A stretch of 29,796 nt of DNA from Candidatus Saccharibacteria bacterium UBA3749 (GTDB lineage: Bacteria > Patescibacteriota > Saccharimonadia > Saccharimonadales > Saccharimonadaceae). Below the pieces are notes generated by a model. It was given only the letters and a program-made list of their open reading frames with translations, was not told where the DNA came from and did no database searches. Positions 20,411 through 29,050 of this stretch are shown here, in pieces. Numbering within the stretch: position 1 is the first letter of the stretch; each line of letters starts with the position of its first letter. The stretch spans positions 1 through 29,796 of the forward strand of contig DFGN01000031.1 in NCBI GenBank assembly GCA_002371235.1, written 5' to 3'. Both the position numbers and the translations under genes were made by a program.

Positions 20411-21237
20411 TATTTTTTTCTCCTTGATTTTTTGCGTTTTTTGGTCGGTTTAGAATTATTCTCAGTTAAAGAAGTGAAGTCGTCTTGCTTCTTCTTAATC
20501 TTGACCGAGATTGGCTGGGGAAGATTAGCATCTGATACGGTCTTTATGTCGGTATCAATGTGACCATCGAGCATATTAATAACGCGCGTAGCATAAACAG
20601 TTAGAGCTGGATTATGTGTTACCATAATAATAGTATTGCCTTCTTCATGGATAGCCCTAAGCTCTTCCATTACGATGTGGGAACTACGTGAATCAAGATT
20701 ACCAGTAGGCTCATCGGCTAAAATAATCTCTGGATCGCTAACAATGGCTCTAGCAATTGAAACACGTTGTTGTTGGCCACCCGATAATTGATAGGGAAGA
20801 TAGTATTCGCGCTCTTCCAGATGAAAGCGCTTGAGTGCGGCAGAAGCCTTTTTTAGTCTTGCCGTCTTTGTATAGCCCGAATAAACTAAGGGTAGAGAAA
20901 CATTCTCTATAATGGGCAAATCATCAATTAGATTAAAATTCTGAAAAATAAAGCCAATCTTCTTGGCACGGAGTTTGGCTTGTCGATGGGCGGAAATGCT
21001 AGCTACGTTCTCACCATTTAAGTAGTAATCGCCATGTGTTGCACGATCTAATAGCCCTATAATGTCGAGTAGGGTGGTCTTACCACACCCTGATGGACCC
21101 ATTATCATAATAAATTCACCGCGCTTCACACTAAGATCGAAGTCTTTAAGCGCGAAAGATTCAGTATCACCATAGCCATAACGCTTGGTTAAACCTTTTA
21201 GTTCGATTAATGTATTTTCGCTCACCTTTTGCTCCAT
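20410..21237 (-). CDS. MacB/LolD-type ABC transporter ATPase
   Basis: 275-residue ABC ATPase: Walker A GPSGCGKTT (47-55), Q-loop FQNFNLIDDLP, signature LSGGQQQR (151-158), Walker B IILADEP (171-177) with the TGNLDS D-loop typical of the MacB/LolD group, and the switch His in VTHNP. About 50 extra C-terminal residues end in a Lys/Arg-rich tail (KPTKKRKKSRRKK), which is longer than usual. It pairs with the permease that overlaps it by one base. The ATG at 21237 has no good ribosome site nearby; a weak -10 such as TAGAAT lies about 27 nt upstream, so the promoter is uncertain. Confidence 0.95.
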   Translation of the reverse strand: MEQKVSENTLIELKGLTKRYGYGDTESFALKDFDLSVKRGEFIMIMGPSGCGKTTLLDIIGLLDRATHGDYYLNGENVASISAHRQAKLRAKKIGFIFQNFNLIDDLPIIENVSLPLVYSGYTKTARLKKASAALKRFHLEEREYYLPYQLSGGQQQRVSIARAIVSDPEIILADEPTGNLDSRSSHIVMEELRAIHEEGNTIIMVTHNPALTVYATRVINMLDGHIDTDIKTVSDANLPQPISVKIKKKQDDFTSLTENNSKPTKKRKKSRRKK

Positions 21238-21308
21238 ATTTTAATTTGATGGAATATTAAACTTATTCTATCATTCTTTGTTATATATAAACAAGAGCGT
21301 TGTTTATA

Positions 21309-21331
21309 TAATTTGGCGGAAAGGACAAGAT
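21309..21331 (+). repeat. Detached copy of the tRNA-Ser(GGA) 3' end
   Basis: 23 bp identical to 21493-21515, covering the last two T-loop bases, 3' T-stem, 3' acceptor strand, discriminator and CCA of tRNA-Ser plus five flanking bases. The offset is exactly 184 bp, the same as at tRNA-Gln. Confidence 0.85.
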
Positions 21332-21492
21332 AAACAATCTTAGACCTTTAGAGCCGCTAAATTATCATTTTCCGAAAAGTACGGAACTTCGTTCCTTATA
21401 TCTTTCGTCTAAAACTATTATTAAAACAAGTTTTAATAATAGTTTTATTCTCAAGATCTTACGAAAACTTCGTTTTCGCACTTTTCTCATGT
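21332..21492. other. Structured non-coding element between tRNA-Ser 3'-end repeats
   Basis: No gene. It holds GGAAC-TTC-GTTCC (21383-21395), a perfect 17-bp hairpin with loop AA (21411-21446, AAAACTATTATTAAAAC and complement) and CGAAAAC-TTC-GTTTTCG (21462-21478). The order (TTC-loop hairpin, long perfect hairpin with 2-nt loop, TTC-loop hairpin, tRNA) is the same as at tRNA-Gln, though the sequences differ. 21338-21351 shares 14 bp with the leader of tRNA-Arg. The long AT hairpin may act as a terminator for the tRNA. Confidence 0.7.
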
Positions 21493-21497
21493 TAATT

Positions 21498-21587
21498 TGG
21501 CGGAAAGGACAAGATTCGAACTTGCGAACGGGTTGCCCCGTCACACGCTTTCCAAGCGTGCGCCTTCAACCACTCGGCCACCTTTCC
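21498..21587 (-). tRNA. tRNA-Ser (anticodon GGA)
   Basis: Minus strand, 90-nt class II tRNA: acceptor GGAAAGG with CCTTTCC, anticodon stem CGCTT/AAGCG with loop holding GGA, long variable arm (GACGGGGCAACCCGTTC), T-arm AAGTTCGAATCTT, encoded GCCA. A -10-like TAGAAT lies 11 nt upstream. Confidence 0.96.
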
Positions 21588-21676
21588 GTCCTTAAAACAT
21601 TCTATCACGTAAAACTAGAAAAATGAATAGAAAAGTTCTATATTTATGCCGTATCTTATAATTCATAATATAGCGA

Positions 21677-22843
21677 TTAATCTAACCTTTTTAATATTAA
21701 GAGATTTTCAATATGAGGAGTGTGGGGGAAGAAATTGAAGGTTTTTACTGTTTCTATTTCATAGTTATCAAGTAATAACTTGACATCGCGAGCCTGGGTG
21801 GCGGGGTTGCAAGATAAATAGATAATAGTGTGTGGTTTTTGTTCGTTTAGTTTATTGATTACTCTAGAATCACAACCGGCCCGAGGTGGATCTAGAATTA
21901 CAGTTTGATTTGGTTCAATGTAATTAGTTGCATCTTCCGACTTGGCCAAAACTGCAATTATATGATCACGGTTTGGTACTTGGCTAACATTATTCTGTAA
22001 TTCTTGGTAGGCATACCGGTCGCATTCCACCAGTGTGAGCAAATGATTACGGGCGACCGATAAACCAATAGTTCCAACACCGGAATAGAGATCAAGAACT
22101 TTATTAGTTTTAATGTATTGCTGTATTTCTTGTAGTGCCATTTCGTAAACTGGAAGGTTTATCTGAAAAAAACCATTAGGCGAATACTTGTAAGAATAAC
22201 CTAAAATAGTGTCACTGAGGTTGGTAAAAACTGGATGCGACTGATACTTTTTAAATAAGCCTCCAGATACTTCACCATCTTGATTGCAGCGGAGGAGAAG
22301 GGATTGATAATCGCGAGCTTCTTCGTGGGAGGTATTTAGTTGTTCAATGATTGATGTGGCGGTGGTAAAAATTTCTGGGCGTTCGAGGCTAGATGAGGTG
22401 ACAGGTATTTTACGATGTGAACCACGTTGATGAAAAGCAGGATGAATTTTATGATCATTGTTATCCCAGTAGAGAGCATACTCCATCTTATTGCGATAAT
22501 AATAGTCATGATTGTCTGTTATAATTTCTGGCAGGTCTATATCAATGTGATGCTCGCGAAAGAGCTCTACCACTAGCTCCCTCTTAGTGGTCAATTCATA
22601 GTTATAATCCAAAACCTGCCAGGGTGAGGTAGCAAGATAACACTGGTCTTTTGGCTCAACGCGAAAGGGCGATGATTGATCAATTCTGGTAGCTAACGCT
22701 TCATCATAATGTGATTTTGTCTTAATAATCTCATAATCTAGTATTACTTCGCCCGGAAGAGCATTCCAAAAAAATATTTTCTTACCACTGTCTAGCTGGC
22801 CGAGCGCCTGTCCTCCCGGGATAAACTTTTCAATTTTTACCAT
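21677..22843 (-). CDS. RNA 5-methyluridine methyltransferase (RlmCD/TrmA family)
   Basis: 388-residue SAM-dependent m5U methyltransferase. An N-terminal TRAM domain (about 1-50, IPGGQALGQLDSGKKIFFWNA) is followed by a recognition domain and a Rossmann catalytic domain with VLDLYSGVGTIGLSVA, VILDPPRAGCD, catalytic Cys in YLSCNPATQARD and general base Glu in HIENLLIL. The four-Cys iron-sulfur cluster seen in RumA/RlmD is not present: where that motif is expected only one Cys occurs (DQCYLATSPWQ). Without the cluster I cannot tell 23S rRNA (U747/U1939) from tRNA (U54) as target, so no symbol is given. The TATAAT box ends 6 nt before the ATG; divergent from the 739-residue protein with a 54-bp gap. 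Confidence 0.9.
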   Translation of the reverse strand: MVKIEKFIPGGQALGQLDSGKKIFFWNALPGEVILDYEIIKTKSHYDEALATRIDQSSPFRVEPKDQCYLATSPWQVLDYNYELTTKRELVVELFREHHIDIDLPEIITDNHDYYYRNKMEYALYWDNNDHKIHPAFHQRGSHRKIPVTSSSLERPEIFTTATSIIEQLNTSHEEARDYQSLLLRCNQDGEVSGGLFKKYQSHPVFTNLSDTILGYSYKYSPNGFFQINLPVYEMALQEIQQYIKTNKVLDLYSGVGTIGLSVARNHLLTLVECDRYAYQELQNNVSQVPNRDHIIAVLAKSEDATNYIEPNQTVILDPPRAGCDSRVINKLNEQKPHTIIYLSCNPATQARDVKLLLDNYEIETVKTFNFFPHTPHIENLLILKRLD

Positions 22844-22849
22844 GTTTAT

Positions 22850-22855
22850 ATTATA
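22850..22855 (-). promoter_or_regulatory. m5U methyltransferase -10, leaderless
   Basis: Minus-strand TGcTATAAT (hexamer 22850-22855) ends 6 nt before the ATG at 22843. Confidence 0.7.
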
Positions 22856-22897
22856 GCAAAAATATGTTATAGTATTAATAACTAAATAAAGGTCAGA

Positions 22898-25117
22898 ATG
22901 AGCGCAGAAGAAGAATTACGTCAAAACGAAGAAGCTGCTATCAACAATAGTCAGTTTATTTCCCATGTGGGAGGGAAAAAGCAGATTAGTAGTAAAGGTG
23001 GCTCTAAGCTTATCAAAAAGTTCAGTGCTACTGGAGTACTGATTGGTATATTGGTTTTGCTTGCTTTTATATTTACGTCTGGCAACATCATACCTTCCAC
23101 CATAATGATGAAATTACTTAACGTTTCTGATTCACAGTATTATGCCAACGAAAAAGTAAGTAAGCAACTCGTATTTCAATGGATGATGAAAAGTGGTGAA
23201 ATACCGAAGGATGAGGTTGAAATATTAAAACAGAGAAACGTGTTGGTTGGATATGAAGAAAACGGTGAGTTTATTGAAACTAATAGCGCAGACAGGGAAT
23301 TATCTTTAAAAATGAACAATAAAATAATTTCGAGTGATCAATTCATGAAAGAAGTGTCAACCAATGTAGAGCTCTATGATGATATAGATGAAGCAACTTA
23401 TGGTAGAGCACCAATGTATGATAACGAAACAACAAAAAGAATTCTTGAAGAATATGGTCTTAGCAAGAATGATTTTGATACATCATTTAATGATACAATG
23501 GCCGAAAAATTGAGTGACGGTTCTGATGTTGTAATTGGTACTGTTTCTTTCAATGATGGACAAAGTAATAATGAAAACAACCTTTCGGTCGACGGGGAGG
23601 TGACGTCAACTAATAGCAGGTCTAGTGAATACATAAATGCAGTTAGTGAACAAACAACTGCAACCACCGAAACTCAGGCTACCCTCGATTCTGCTGCTTC
23701 GCTAGCTTTAGCGGATACTATTTCACTAGAGCAAAGAGCAACAAAGTTTTATATACTAATGATGCAAGCATTTAGCAGAATGATAGCTGGCGACGGTAAA
23801 TCTAGTATTAATAATGAACAAATGAATTATCTAAGCCATAGTGATAAAACAATTAGTATAAATGAAAAAGGTGAACAGGTGGTGTCGGTCGGTTCTCCAT
23901 TAGAATCTCCTAGTTTTAGAGCAATATTTCAAGATACCTCAATAGATCCAAAGAGTGTATCTAATTATTCTTCGGATAGGATTATTCTTTTAACCGAGAA
24001 CGTAACTAATACCAAAACTAGTAATAGCACAATTATTAATACCGTATCTTCCGTCACCTCAAAAATACGTGGCTTTATTACTAGACTATTGCCGGGCGGC
24101 AACAAGACGGCAAATAAGGCAGTACTTAGTCTATCAGAACCAATTATTAATAGTTCACTTGAGAACAATGGGTTTGATACAATTAAGGGCATATATGCTG
24201 GTGAATTGTTAGTACAAGGCGCAGTAACAACTGGTAGTAAAATAGCAAGAATACGCGGTGGCTCGGCAGCCGATGCAAATGCAATCCATGCCTATCTTAA
24301 ATTCAATAATACAATTCTTGCAATGGATGCAGCGGCAGATCGTCTTCATAGGAGCCCATTTGATATAACTTCTAAAAACACATTTCTAGGAAGCATTGTA
24401 TATAAATTCGCAATGTCATTCTACAATAATAGAAAACTATTTGGAATTTTTAATACTGTAAGTAGCATAATAAATACAACAAAAAACTCTATCATTGGCC
24501 TAATCCCTGGAGTCTATGCCGATGATATAAATAATTATTTGTCGGTCTTTGGTGATTGTCGAAGAGTTGGTAGCATTGGAGCAGAAGGATCAGTAGGCTG
24601 CTCCGAAATAGACGTTTTTGATCCGTCAACTCTAAATGATCCATTTAATAATCCAGATTTTATAGCTTTCACAGAAAAGAATACGGAACTTAACGAGAGT
24701 GGAACGAGGATTGTTAAAGAAAACTCTGATCTAGAGAATTATATTAAATATAATAATGAAAGAGTCACTCCACTTGGTGTAACTGATGGTGGCATCCTGG
24801 AGTCATTATCATCAGAACAAAATAGTTCGTCTATTAGTCTTGTGTCCAACCTTGTACAAATGGTAAAATCATTTATTAATTCACCCGACAGCAACAAAAA
24901 AATAGCAACCGGAGAGGCCTTTTTAAACTCTGCTTCTAACCCAAAATGGCAAACTTATAAATATGCTCAAAGGTATGTATCTCTTGCTAAAACCATCGCA
25001 TCCTTGCGTGAGTTTTCAAGTTACCCAACCGCATTTAATAATATCCAATATTTCGAAGGTGAGATAGATCCAGTTACAGCCTTTACCAACCATTATCATC
25101 AGGTTGCTGAGCGATAA
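22898..25117 (+). CDS. Large single-pass membrane protein of unknown function
   Basis: 739 residues. The N-terminal 42 residues are charged and cytosolic; one hydrophobic helix follows (about 43-60, SATGVLIGILVLLAFIF), and the rest is a Ser/Thr/Asn-rich region most likely outside the membrane. Residues about 200-270 are low-complexity (NDGQSNNENN, TTATTETQATLD). A central more structured region (about 385-600) includes IARIRGGSAADANAIHAYL. The only two Cys in the whole protein (554 and 568, in FGDC...VGC) suggest a single disulfide outside the cell. No enzyme or adhesin motif is recognised. Start: ATG with AAAGG 5 nt upstream and TGtTATAGT as promoter. Its stop TAA directly abuts the stop of convergent recF. 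A surface or secretion-related role is inference. Confidence 0.85.
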   Translation: MSAEEELRQNEEAAINNSQFISHVGGKKQISSKGGSKLIKKFSATGVLIGILVLLAFIFTSGNIIPSTIMMKLLNVSDSQYYANEKVSKQLVFQWMMKSGEIPKDEVEILKQRNVLVGYEENGEFIETNSADRELSLKMNNKIISSDQFMKEVSTNVELYDDIDEATYGRAPMYDNETTKRILEEYGLSKNDFDTSFNDTMAEKLSDGSDVVIGTVSFNDGQSNNENNLSVDGEVTSTNSRSSEYINAVSEQTTATTETQATLDSAASLALADTISLEQRATKFYILMMQAFSRMIAGDGKSSINNEQMNYLSHSDKTISINEKGEQVVSVGSPLESPSFRAIFQDTSIDPKSVSNYSSDRIILLTENVTNTKTSNSTIINTVSSVTSKIRGFITRLLPGGNKTANKAVLSLSEPIINSSLENNGFDTIKGIYAGELLVQGAVTTGSKIARIRGGSAADANAIHAYLKFNNTILAMDAAADRLHRSPFDITSKNTFLGSIVYKFAMSFYNNRKLFGIFNTVSSIINTTKNSIIGLIPGVYADDINNYLSVFGDCRRVGSIGAEGSVGCSEIDVFDPSTLNDPFNNPDFIAFTEKNTELNESGTRIVKENSDLENYIKYNNERVTPLGVTDGGILESLSSEQNSSSISLVSNLVQMVKSFINSPDSNKKIATGEAFLNSASNPKWQTYKYAQRYVSLAKTIASLREFSSYPTAFNNIQYFEGEIDPVTAFTNHYHQVAER

Positions 25118-26113
25118 TTATTTGATAGATTCTACACTGGTAATAATAACTTGGTGATTTTTGAAATTCTTAATCAGACATTTTCGCCTTGTTTCATCCA
25201 ACTCCGAAAAAACATCATCTAGTAAGATAAGTGGCTTCTTGCCAGTTTCTTGATAGATTAAATCTGCTTCAATAAATTTAATAGCTAATATAATAGAACG
25301 GGTCTCACCGCGTGAAGCAGAACCATCTGCAGGCTTATTATTTAATTCAAATATATAATCATCACGATGAACCCCGAAGGTGGTGTGACCTAAATATGAA
25401 TCCTTCCTTAGATTTTGTTCTAGTTGTTTTAAATACTCATTACTATTTGTAGGGGATTCTGTCTTATAGACTATAGATACTTCATCATCATTTTCTGCGA
25501 TGGAGCGGTAAAGGCTGGTTATTCTTTGGTTAAATTGTTCTACAAAACACGTACGGTATCGATATAGTTCAGTACCATAATTAGAAAGTAATATATTCCA
25601 TGAAAACAGCGCCTCATTATTAATTGCTTCATTTTTGAGTAATTCATTACGTTGTCTTAGAGCTTTCTCATACTTATTAAGAACTAATGAATATTTATTG
25701 TCTAGTTGTCCAAAAACACGATCGAAATACTCGCGTCGTCGCCCAGGCGAGTGACTAATCAGGTTAAGGTCGGATGGAATAAAAAGAATAACTGGATACT
25801 TATTCTTATTTGGGAGACGTTTGGATTTCTTGTCTAAGATTGTAAAAAATTTATTCTTACCGTCATAAGTCGCAACTACTTTATCACCATTGCTAAATAC
25901 TAATTCAATACGATAATAGTCTTGGCCTCTCTTTAAGATTTCAGAATCTACCGCACGGAAGCTTTTACCACGAGTAAGAATATAAATAGCTTCAAGTACA
26001 GATGTTTTGCCACTACCATTTTTTCCCAGAATTAAGGACGTCTCATCATTACACTCAAGATAATACTCTTTGTGATTACGAAAATTAACTAATTTGATAC
26101 TCTTAATAATCAT
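25118..26113 (-). CDS. recF: DNA replication and repair protein RecF
   Basis: 331-residue SMC-like ATPase that helps load RecA at single-strand gaps with RecO and RecR. Seen: N-terminal IIKSIKLVNFRNHKEYYLEC, Walker A GKNGSGKTS (30-38), SFRAVDSEILKRG, the PSDLNLISHSPGRRREYFDR block, signature ASRGETRSIILAIKF and Walker B PLILLDDVFSELDETRR. Length is slightly below the common 360. Its ATG overlaps the dnaN stop by one base (TAATG), so the two are translationally coupled as in many bacteria. Confidence 0.96.
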   Translation of the reverse strand: MIIKSIKLVNFRNHKEYYLECNDETSLILGKNGSGKTSVLEAIYILTRGKSFRAVDSEILKRGQDYYRIELVFSNGDKVVATYDGKNKFFTILDKKSKRLPNKNKYPVILFIPSDLNLISHSPGRRREYFDRVFGQLDNKYSLVLNKYEKALRQRNELLKNEAINNEALFSWNILLSNYGTELYRYRTCFVEQFNQRITSLYRSIAENDDEVSIVYKTESPTNSNEYLKQLEQNLRKDSYLGHTTFGVHRDDYIFELNNKPADGSASRGETRSIILAIKFIEADLIYQETGKKPLILLDDVFSELDETRRKCLIKNFKNHQVIITSVESIK

Positions 26114-27213
26114 TACGAATTGAGTGGCATTACAATATGAGTATATTTATCGGATTTTTGGTTGGTTAATACTACTGGGGCAACACGATCGGAAAATTCA
26201 AACTTAATTTCCGGCTCTTCTAGAGCATTTAAAGCATCTAGGAGAAAGCGAGAATTAAGGTTAATCTTGCCTGATTGTTCTACGGTTGTTTCAATACGAG
26301 AATCATTCTCACCAAACTCATTAGCAATAGATTTAACTGAGAATATGTCAGGTGTAATAGCCTCACAGACTATTGAACCACCAACCGAGCGAGCAAATAG
26401 GGCGGCAAGTTTTGTAACTCTAATTAATTCTTCACGATTTAGAGTGACGGAAATATTATTATTCTTAGGAATTAATTTTTGATATTCAGGGAAACTCTCA
26501 TCTATTAGTTTGGAAACAATCTCGATATCACCAAACCTAAATCTGACAAGGTCATCATTAAATGAAATTTCAATCTCATCAACATCATCACTGATAGAAC
26601 GAAGCACCTCTTGGAGCGACGAAGAGGGAACGATAGCCTTAACTTCACTCTCTACTTTATCAATAATCTTTTTCTCGGCAAGACGGTACCCATCAGTAGC
26701 CGCAATAGCTAAAGTATGATCATAGGTATTAAAGAAAACACCTGTAAGAGCTGGCCTGGTTAAATCATTAGAACTAGCAATAATAACTTGATTAACGCTA
26801 TTCTTAAACTCATCGACGCCAATTTTATAAACTACACTTTTTTCTTCGTTTATTTCGGGTATTTCTGGAAAATCATCAGCTATAGTACCATTGATGACAG
26901 ATGAATATTTACCAGACTTAATAGTGACCTTGGTATCCTTAGAAGATATTTCAACATTGTCACCCTTAGGGAGATTAGAAACAAACTCAGCTAGAAGCTT
27001 GGCTGGTACTGTAATAACTCCATCTTCAGATTCTGAGACTGGAAGATAGTCCAATACCGCCATATCTAGATTGGTAGTAATTAGTGATACTTTCTTATCA
27101 CTTACTCTAATAAGAACATTATTTAATATAGGTAATGTAGCTTTACCTATAGCGATACGACTAATTGTGTTTAAGGCTTTACTTAATTTTTCTTGTGTTA
27201 CTTTAATTTTCAT
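26113..27213 (-). CDS. dnaN: DNA polymerase III sliding clamp (beta subunit)
   Basis: 366-residue beta clamp with three structurally similar domains. It begins MKIKVTQEKLSKALNTISRI and ends with the typical YTHIVMPLNS (the PMR/MPL region that forms the partner-binding groove). ATDGYRLAEKK is the conserved domain II motif. It encircles DNA and tethers the polymerase. The ATG at 27213 has an AGAAAGGA ribosome site about 7 nt upstream. It lies between oriC and recF in the conserved origin order, and is co-directional with dnaA across the 279-bp origin region. Confidence 0.97.
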   Translation of the reverse strand: MKIKVTQEKLSKALNTISRIAIGKATLPILNNVLIRVSDKKVSLITTNLDMAVLDYLPVSESEDGVITVPAKLLAEFVSNLPKGDNVEISSKDTKVTIKSGKYSSVINGTIADDFPEIPEINEEKSVVYKIGVDEFKNSVNQVIIASSNDLTRPALTGVFFNTYDHTLAIAATDGYRLAEKKIIDKVESEVKAIVPSSSLQEVLRSISDDVDEIEISFNDDLVRFRFGDIEIVSKLIDESFPEYQKLIPKNNNISVTLNREELIRVTKLAALFARSVGGSIVCEAITPDIFSVKSIANEFGENDSRIETTVEQSGKINLNSRFLLDALNALEEPEIKFEFSDRVAPVVLTNQKSDKYTHIVMPLNS

Positions 27214-27492
27214 ATAAATCCTTTCTATATATTACTATTTAAAATATTTGTAGTTGTTATTGTAGGGTGTGTGGAAATGTGGAATGTATTGCTTAATAAC
27301 AGGTTAGCATTGTATGTGAAAAAGTTGGTGAAAAAGTTAGGAAAACATTGTGGAGAGAGTTTAGTTTTGCACTGATTTTGATTGAATAAGTTTTTTACAC
27401 AGATTTTTGCAATTAGTTTACACATTCTTTTACAACTAGTTTTACACAACTCTTCCACATAATGAATAAATAAATTAATAATGATACTAGGG
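27214..27492. other. oriC: oriC candidate between dnaA and dnaN
   Basis: A very AT-rich, gene-free stretch with DnaA-box-like 9-mers in two opposing groups. Left group in one orientation: 27270-27278, 27278-27286, 27315-27323, 27349-27357 (TGTGGAAAT, TGTGGAATG, TGTGAAAAA, TGTGGAGAG). Right group in the other: 27393-27401 and 27440-27448 (both TTTTACACA), 27416-27424 (GTTTACACA), 27451-27459 (TCTTCCACA). Most differ from the E. coli consensus TTATNCACA at one or two positions. Position next to dnaA supports an origin; open reading frames in it are chance. Confidence 0.75.
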
Positions 27493-28872
27493 TTAACCAT
27501 ACAAGTGTTCCTTAATATCTTCGATTTGGTCACGAAGATTGAAATTTAATTTGAGGTTATTGTCGATCTTTTTAATTCCATGCATGACGGTGGTGTGATC
27601 TTTGACGTTAACCTCGAGAGCAACTTTGTTAGTGCTAAGATTTAATTCTTTTGATAAGAGGTACATAGCAACTTGGCGGGCAAGCATAATATTGGCGACA
27701 CGAGATTTACTTTTGAGTTCTGTGGTAGAAAGATTATAATACTTGGCAACTTTGTCTATAATTTGTTTGGGTGAGATGGGGCGTAGTTTGGAAGTTCTAT
27801 TAACATTAACGGAGCCGTTCTGGATGAGTTCGAGTGGGGTGAGACCTCTCACTTCAGACATTAGGAGAATAGTAGAAAACTCACCTTCGAGGTCACGAAT
27901 GTTGGTATTTACATTTTCGGCGATATATTCGATAGCTTCGGGCTCAATATCCGCTCCTATTTGCTCGGCTTTAGCACGAAGAATAGCGCATTTATCTTCA
28001 AACTTAGGGAGCTGAAGATCAAAGGCGCCGGCCCAAGTGAGACGAGAAGCGAGGCGCTCGTCGACGGTTTTGATCTGGTTTGGTAAACGGTCACTAGTGA
28101 CGATGATTTGTTTATTGAGTTGGTAAAGGTCATTGAAGATGTTGAAGAATTCTTCCTGAGATTTTTCCTTATTAACTATAAGTTGAAAATCGTCAATTAT
28201 GAGACAGTCAAGTTTTTGGAATTTACGGTTAAATTCTTTGCCTTTGCCATTCTGAATGGAGTCGATAAAATCAGAATAGAAGTGGGAAATTGGAGTATAA
28301 AAGATACGATAATTGGGATTTCTTTTGATTAGTTCGTTACCGATGGCTTGAACAAGATGAGTCTTGCCGAGACCGGGACCACCGTATAAAAAGAATGGAT
28401 TGTAACGGGTGCCTGGAGAATCAATGATGCTTTTGGCGGCGGAAAATGCGAGATCGTTATTGGAACCTACGATAAAGGTATCAAGAGTATACTTTGGGTT
28501 GAGGCCAGTGTCGGATGTGGGTTGCGAGTTGGAGATATTGCGTGGTTTGAGATTACTTCTAATATCATCCAGATGATTACTAATAGAGGTACTATTTCTA
28601 ATAATTTCTCTTGGACGAACACGGTGTTTGGTGGTGGCTTGAACTTCGAAGGTGAGAGAATTAACTTGGATGTTATTGTTTTCGAGAGCTTTCTTGATGA
28701 TGTCGTAGTAGCGGTTTTGGAGCTGTTTGATATAGAAGGTATTCTTAACATTAACCCTAACGTTACCGTCTTTGGTGGAAATTAGGGATGTATCCTGAAA
28801 CCAGGTTGAATAATTGGCAGAAGAAATCTGCTGCTCGATCTCGGCAAGTGCGTTTTTCCAAACGTCGTACAT
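27493..28872 (-). CDS. dnaA: Chromosomal replication initiator DnaA
   Basis: 459 residues in four domains: N-terminal DnaB/DiaA-binding domain (MYDVWKNALAEIEQQISSANYSTWFQDT), a linker (about 85-130), AAA+ core with Walker A GGPGLGKTH near residue 167, Walker B CLIIDDFQLI, sensor SRLTWAGAFDLQLP, and a C-terminal DNA-binding domain with the signature VKDHTTVMHGIKKID, which reads DnaA boxes. The start is set by a strong ribosome site (AAAGGAGGT) 11 nt upstream. It heads dnaA-dnaN-recF. DnaA boxes lie both downstream (27214-27492) and over its own promoter, which points to self-regulation. Confidence 0.98.
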   Translation of the reverse strand: MYDVWKNALAEIEQQISSANYSTWFQDTSLISTKDGNVRVNVKNTFYIKQLQNRYYDIIKKALENNNIQVNSLTFEVQATTKHRVRPREIIRNSTSISNHLDDIRSNLKPRNISNSQPTSDTGLNPKYTLDTFIVGSNNDLAFSAAKSIIDSPGTRYNPFFLYGGPGLGKTHLVQAIGNELIKRNPNYRIFYTPISHFYSDFIDSIQNGKGKEFNRKFQKLDCLIIDDFQLIVNKEKSQEEFFNIFNDLYQLNKQIIVTSDRLPNQIKTVDERLASRLTWAGAFDLQLPKFEDKCAILRAKAEQIGADIEPEAIEYIAENVNTNIRDLEGEFSTILLMSEVRGLTPLELIQNGSVNVNRTSKLRPISPKQIIDKVAKYYNLSTTELKSKSRVANIMLARQVAMYLLSKELNLSTNKVALEVNVKDHTTVMHGIKKIDNNLKLNFNLRDQIEDIKEHLYG

Positions 28873-28883
28873 TTTGTATTGTT

Positions 28884-28930
28884 ACCTCCTTTGTAAGGAT
28901 ATTATAGCACGAAACTGGGAGTTTTCCACA
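28884..28930 (-). promoter_or_regulatory. dnaA promoter, DnaA box and RBS
   Basis: Minus strand: TGcTATAAT (hexamer 28901-28906) with a poor -35 that falls inside a DnaA box (TTTTCCACA on plus, 28922-28930), then the ribosome site AGGAGGT (28884-28890). Binding of DnaA here would compete with RNA polymerase. Confidence 0.65.
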
Positions 28931-29050
28931 GGTTTTGTGACGAAAAAATGTGTTGTAATAGTTAAATTTTATACTAGGGGAGAAATGTTTCCACAAGACG
29001 AGGTTTAGCCCTAATTGGTATGTGGAAAACTGCTTGAAAATTGTGGAAAA
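28922..29050. other. Second DnaA-box cluster between dnaA and rpmH
   Basis: Four near-consensus boxes: 28922-28930 (TTTTCCACA), 28987-28995 (GTTTCCACA), 29021-29029 and 29042-29050 (TGTGGAAAA, opposite orientation). They are better matches than those in 27214-27492. The gap holds no gene and the sequence right of it (29063-29095) is AT-rich, so this could be the main origin half, or a regulatory cluster. Confidence 0.65.

Noticed and set aside
27225..27533. A coding gene of about 100 residues over the origin
   Set aside because: It runs through AT-rich DnaA-box repeats, its product is low-complexity, and it overlaps the end of dnaA.
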